Of a stretch of DNA of 34,671 bases, positions 34,330 to 34,671 are shown piece by piece. Source of the stretch: Verrucomicrobiota bacterium (GTDB taxonomy: Bacteria > Verrucomicrobiota > Lentisphaeria > JABSQK01 > JAJFLO01). Location of the stretch: NCBI GenBank assembly GCA_021772615.1, contig JAJFLQ010000088.1:1-34671 (forward strand), in the 5' to 3' direction. The stretch's first letter is position 1. Every line of letters begins with the position of its first letter. The translations under genes and the position numbers were made by a program. A model generated the notes under the pieces. That model had not been told where the DNA came from. It saw only the letters and a program-made list of their open reading frames with translations, and searched no databases.

Positions 34330-34671
34330 TCACTCAATACCATATTCGGGCAACAGAGGTGTCACGTCCCGCGCGAAGGATAACGCACGGCGTGTCGATT
34401 CGTCGCGGGAAGTATCCACCGCGCTGATAATCGTCACGACATACTGAAAGCTCCTGTTTACAAAGGGATTCGACCAGGAGTCGAGTAGAGTCTGCAGCTT
34501 TCCGCGGATACGATCTGGCCGATTACGAAGGATCTTCTGCTTGTCCCAGAATAACACCATCTGCTTGTTACCGTCTTTTTCAAAAAGTCGAATCGACACG
34601 GTGCCGGATGGCAGCCCGGCCAGCGGTTCCGCCAATTCATACTCCTCCAGTGTTTTGAACCCCCACATTGG
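34330..34671 (-). CDS. EpsI-like (DUF3485) protein, C-terminal fragment
   Basis: The frame runs in from the right edge, so only the last 113 or so residues are seen. They show GNKQMVLFWDKQKILRNR, a long helix with KLQTLLDSW, VVTIISAVD and a terminal FARDVTPLLPEYG. This order matches the C-terminal part of EpsI/DUF3485 proteins: a hydrophobic strand ending in W/FW, then a helix, a strand, and an acidic helix ending LLPxY. EpsI accompanies or is fused to exosortase in exopolysaccharide clusters. The Met at 34668 is probably internal. The match is by pattern only. Confidence 0.5.
   Translation of the reverse strand, partial: PMWGFKTLEEYELAEPLAGLPSGTVSIRLFEKDGNKQMVLFWDKQKILRNRPDRIRGKLQTLLDSWSNPFVNRSFQYVVTIISAVDTSRDESTRRALSFARDVTPLLPEYGIE

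Noticed and set aside
34041..34343. 100-codon minus-strand open frame before wzm
   Set aside because: It is highly arginine-rich, overlaps both the EpsI-like stop and the wzm start, and has no recognisable domain. It could be a real small gene but is unsupported.

Overview
The window looks like chromosomal DNA from a Gram-negative, probably uncultured bacterium. It has a Wzm/Wzt ABC exporter for a surface polysaccharide, a GspE/PilB-type ATPase, and an apparent EpsI-like (exosortase-associated) fragment at the right edge. TTCGA-rich intergenic repeats and the sulfated-glycan theme would fit the PVC superphylum (for example Kiritimatiellota or Lentisphaerota), but that placement is only an inference. 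Base composition is moderately GC-rich over most of the window and visibly more AT-rich from about 25 to 32 kb.

Layout. 1-213: left end of an IS3-like insertion sequence with the start of its orfA. 214-691: non-coding, with TTCGA-rich direct and inverted repeats. 692-3008 (minus): a compact operon of rubredoxin, zwf and pgl (oxidative pentose phosphate entry). 3235-5550 (plus): a GAF/MshEN-like/GspE ATPase standing alone. 5708-34671 (minus): a polysaccharide cluster of about 25 genes, interrupted only by a plus-strand MntA-HepT type toxin-antitoxin pair at 6977-7869.

The polysaccharide cluster is transcribed from the right edge leftward. It runs: an EpsI-like fragment, wzm-wzt (ABC export), a sulfotransferase, a cupin, a DegT-type sugar aminotransferase, a methyltransferase, two glycosyltransferases, a GT10 fucosyltransferase-like enzyme, three GT4 and one GT2 enzymes, neuB-neuC-neuA (CMP-nonulosonate synthesis), a GT2 enzyme, two sulfotransferases, a PIG-L/LmbE deacetylase, a GT4 enzyme, a GT-B CDP-glycerol-transferase-like protein and three more GT4 enzymes. 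Many junctions overlap by 1-4 nt (ATGA, GTGA, TTGA, TGATG) or abut, so the genes are probably co-transcribed and translationally coupled.

Together the genes predict a complex heteropolysaccharide assembled in the cytoplasm and exported by Wzm/Wzt. It would carry a sialic-acid-like sugar, possibly fucose, an amino sugar, methylation, a free amine made by de-N-acetylation, and sulfate. The pairing of a PIG-L deacetylase with a sulfotransferase whose motifs resemble the heparan-sulfate type is the most intriguing feature: it could be a bacterial, two-gene analogue of N-deacetylase/N-sulfotransferase chemistry. Calls rest on reading motifs by eye; no database search was run.
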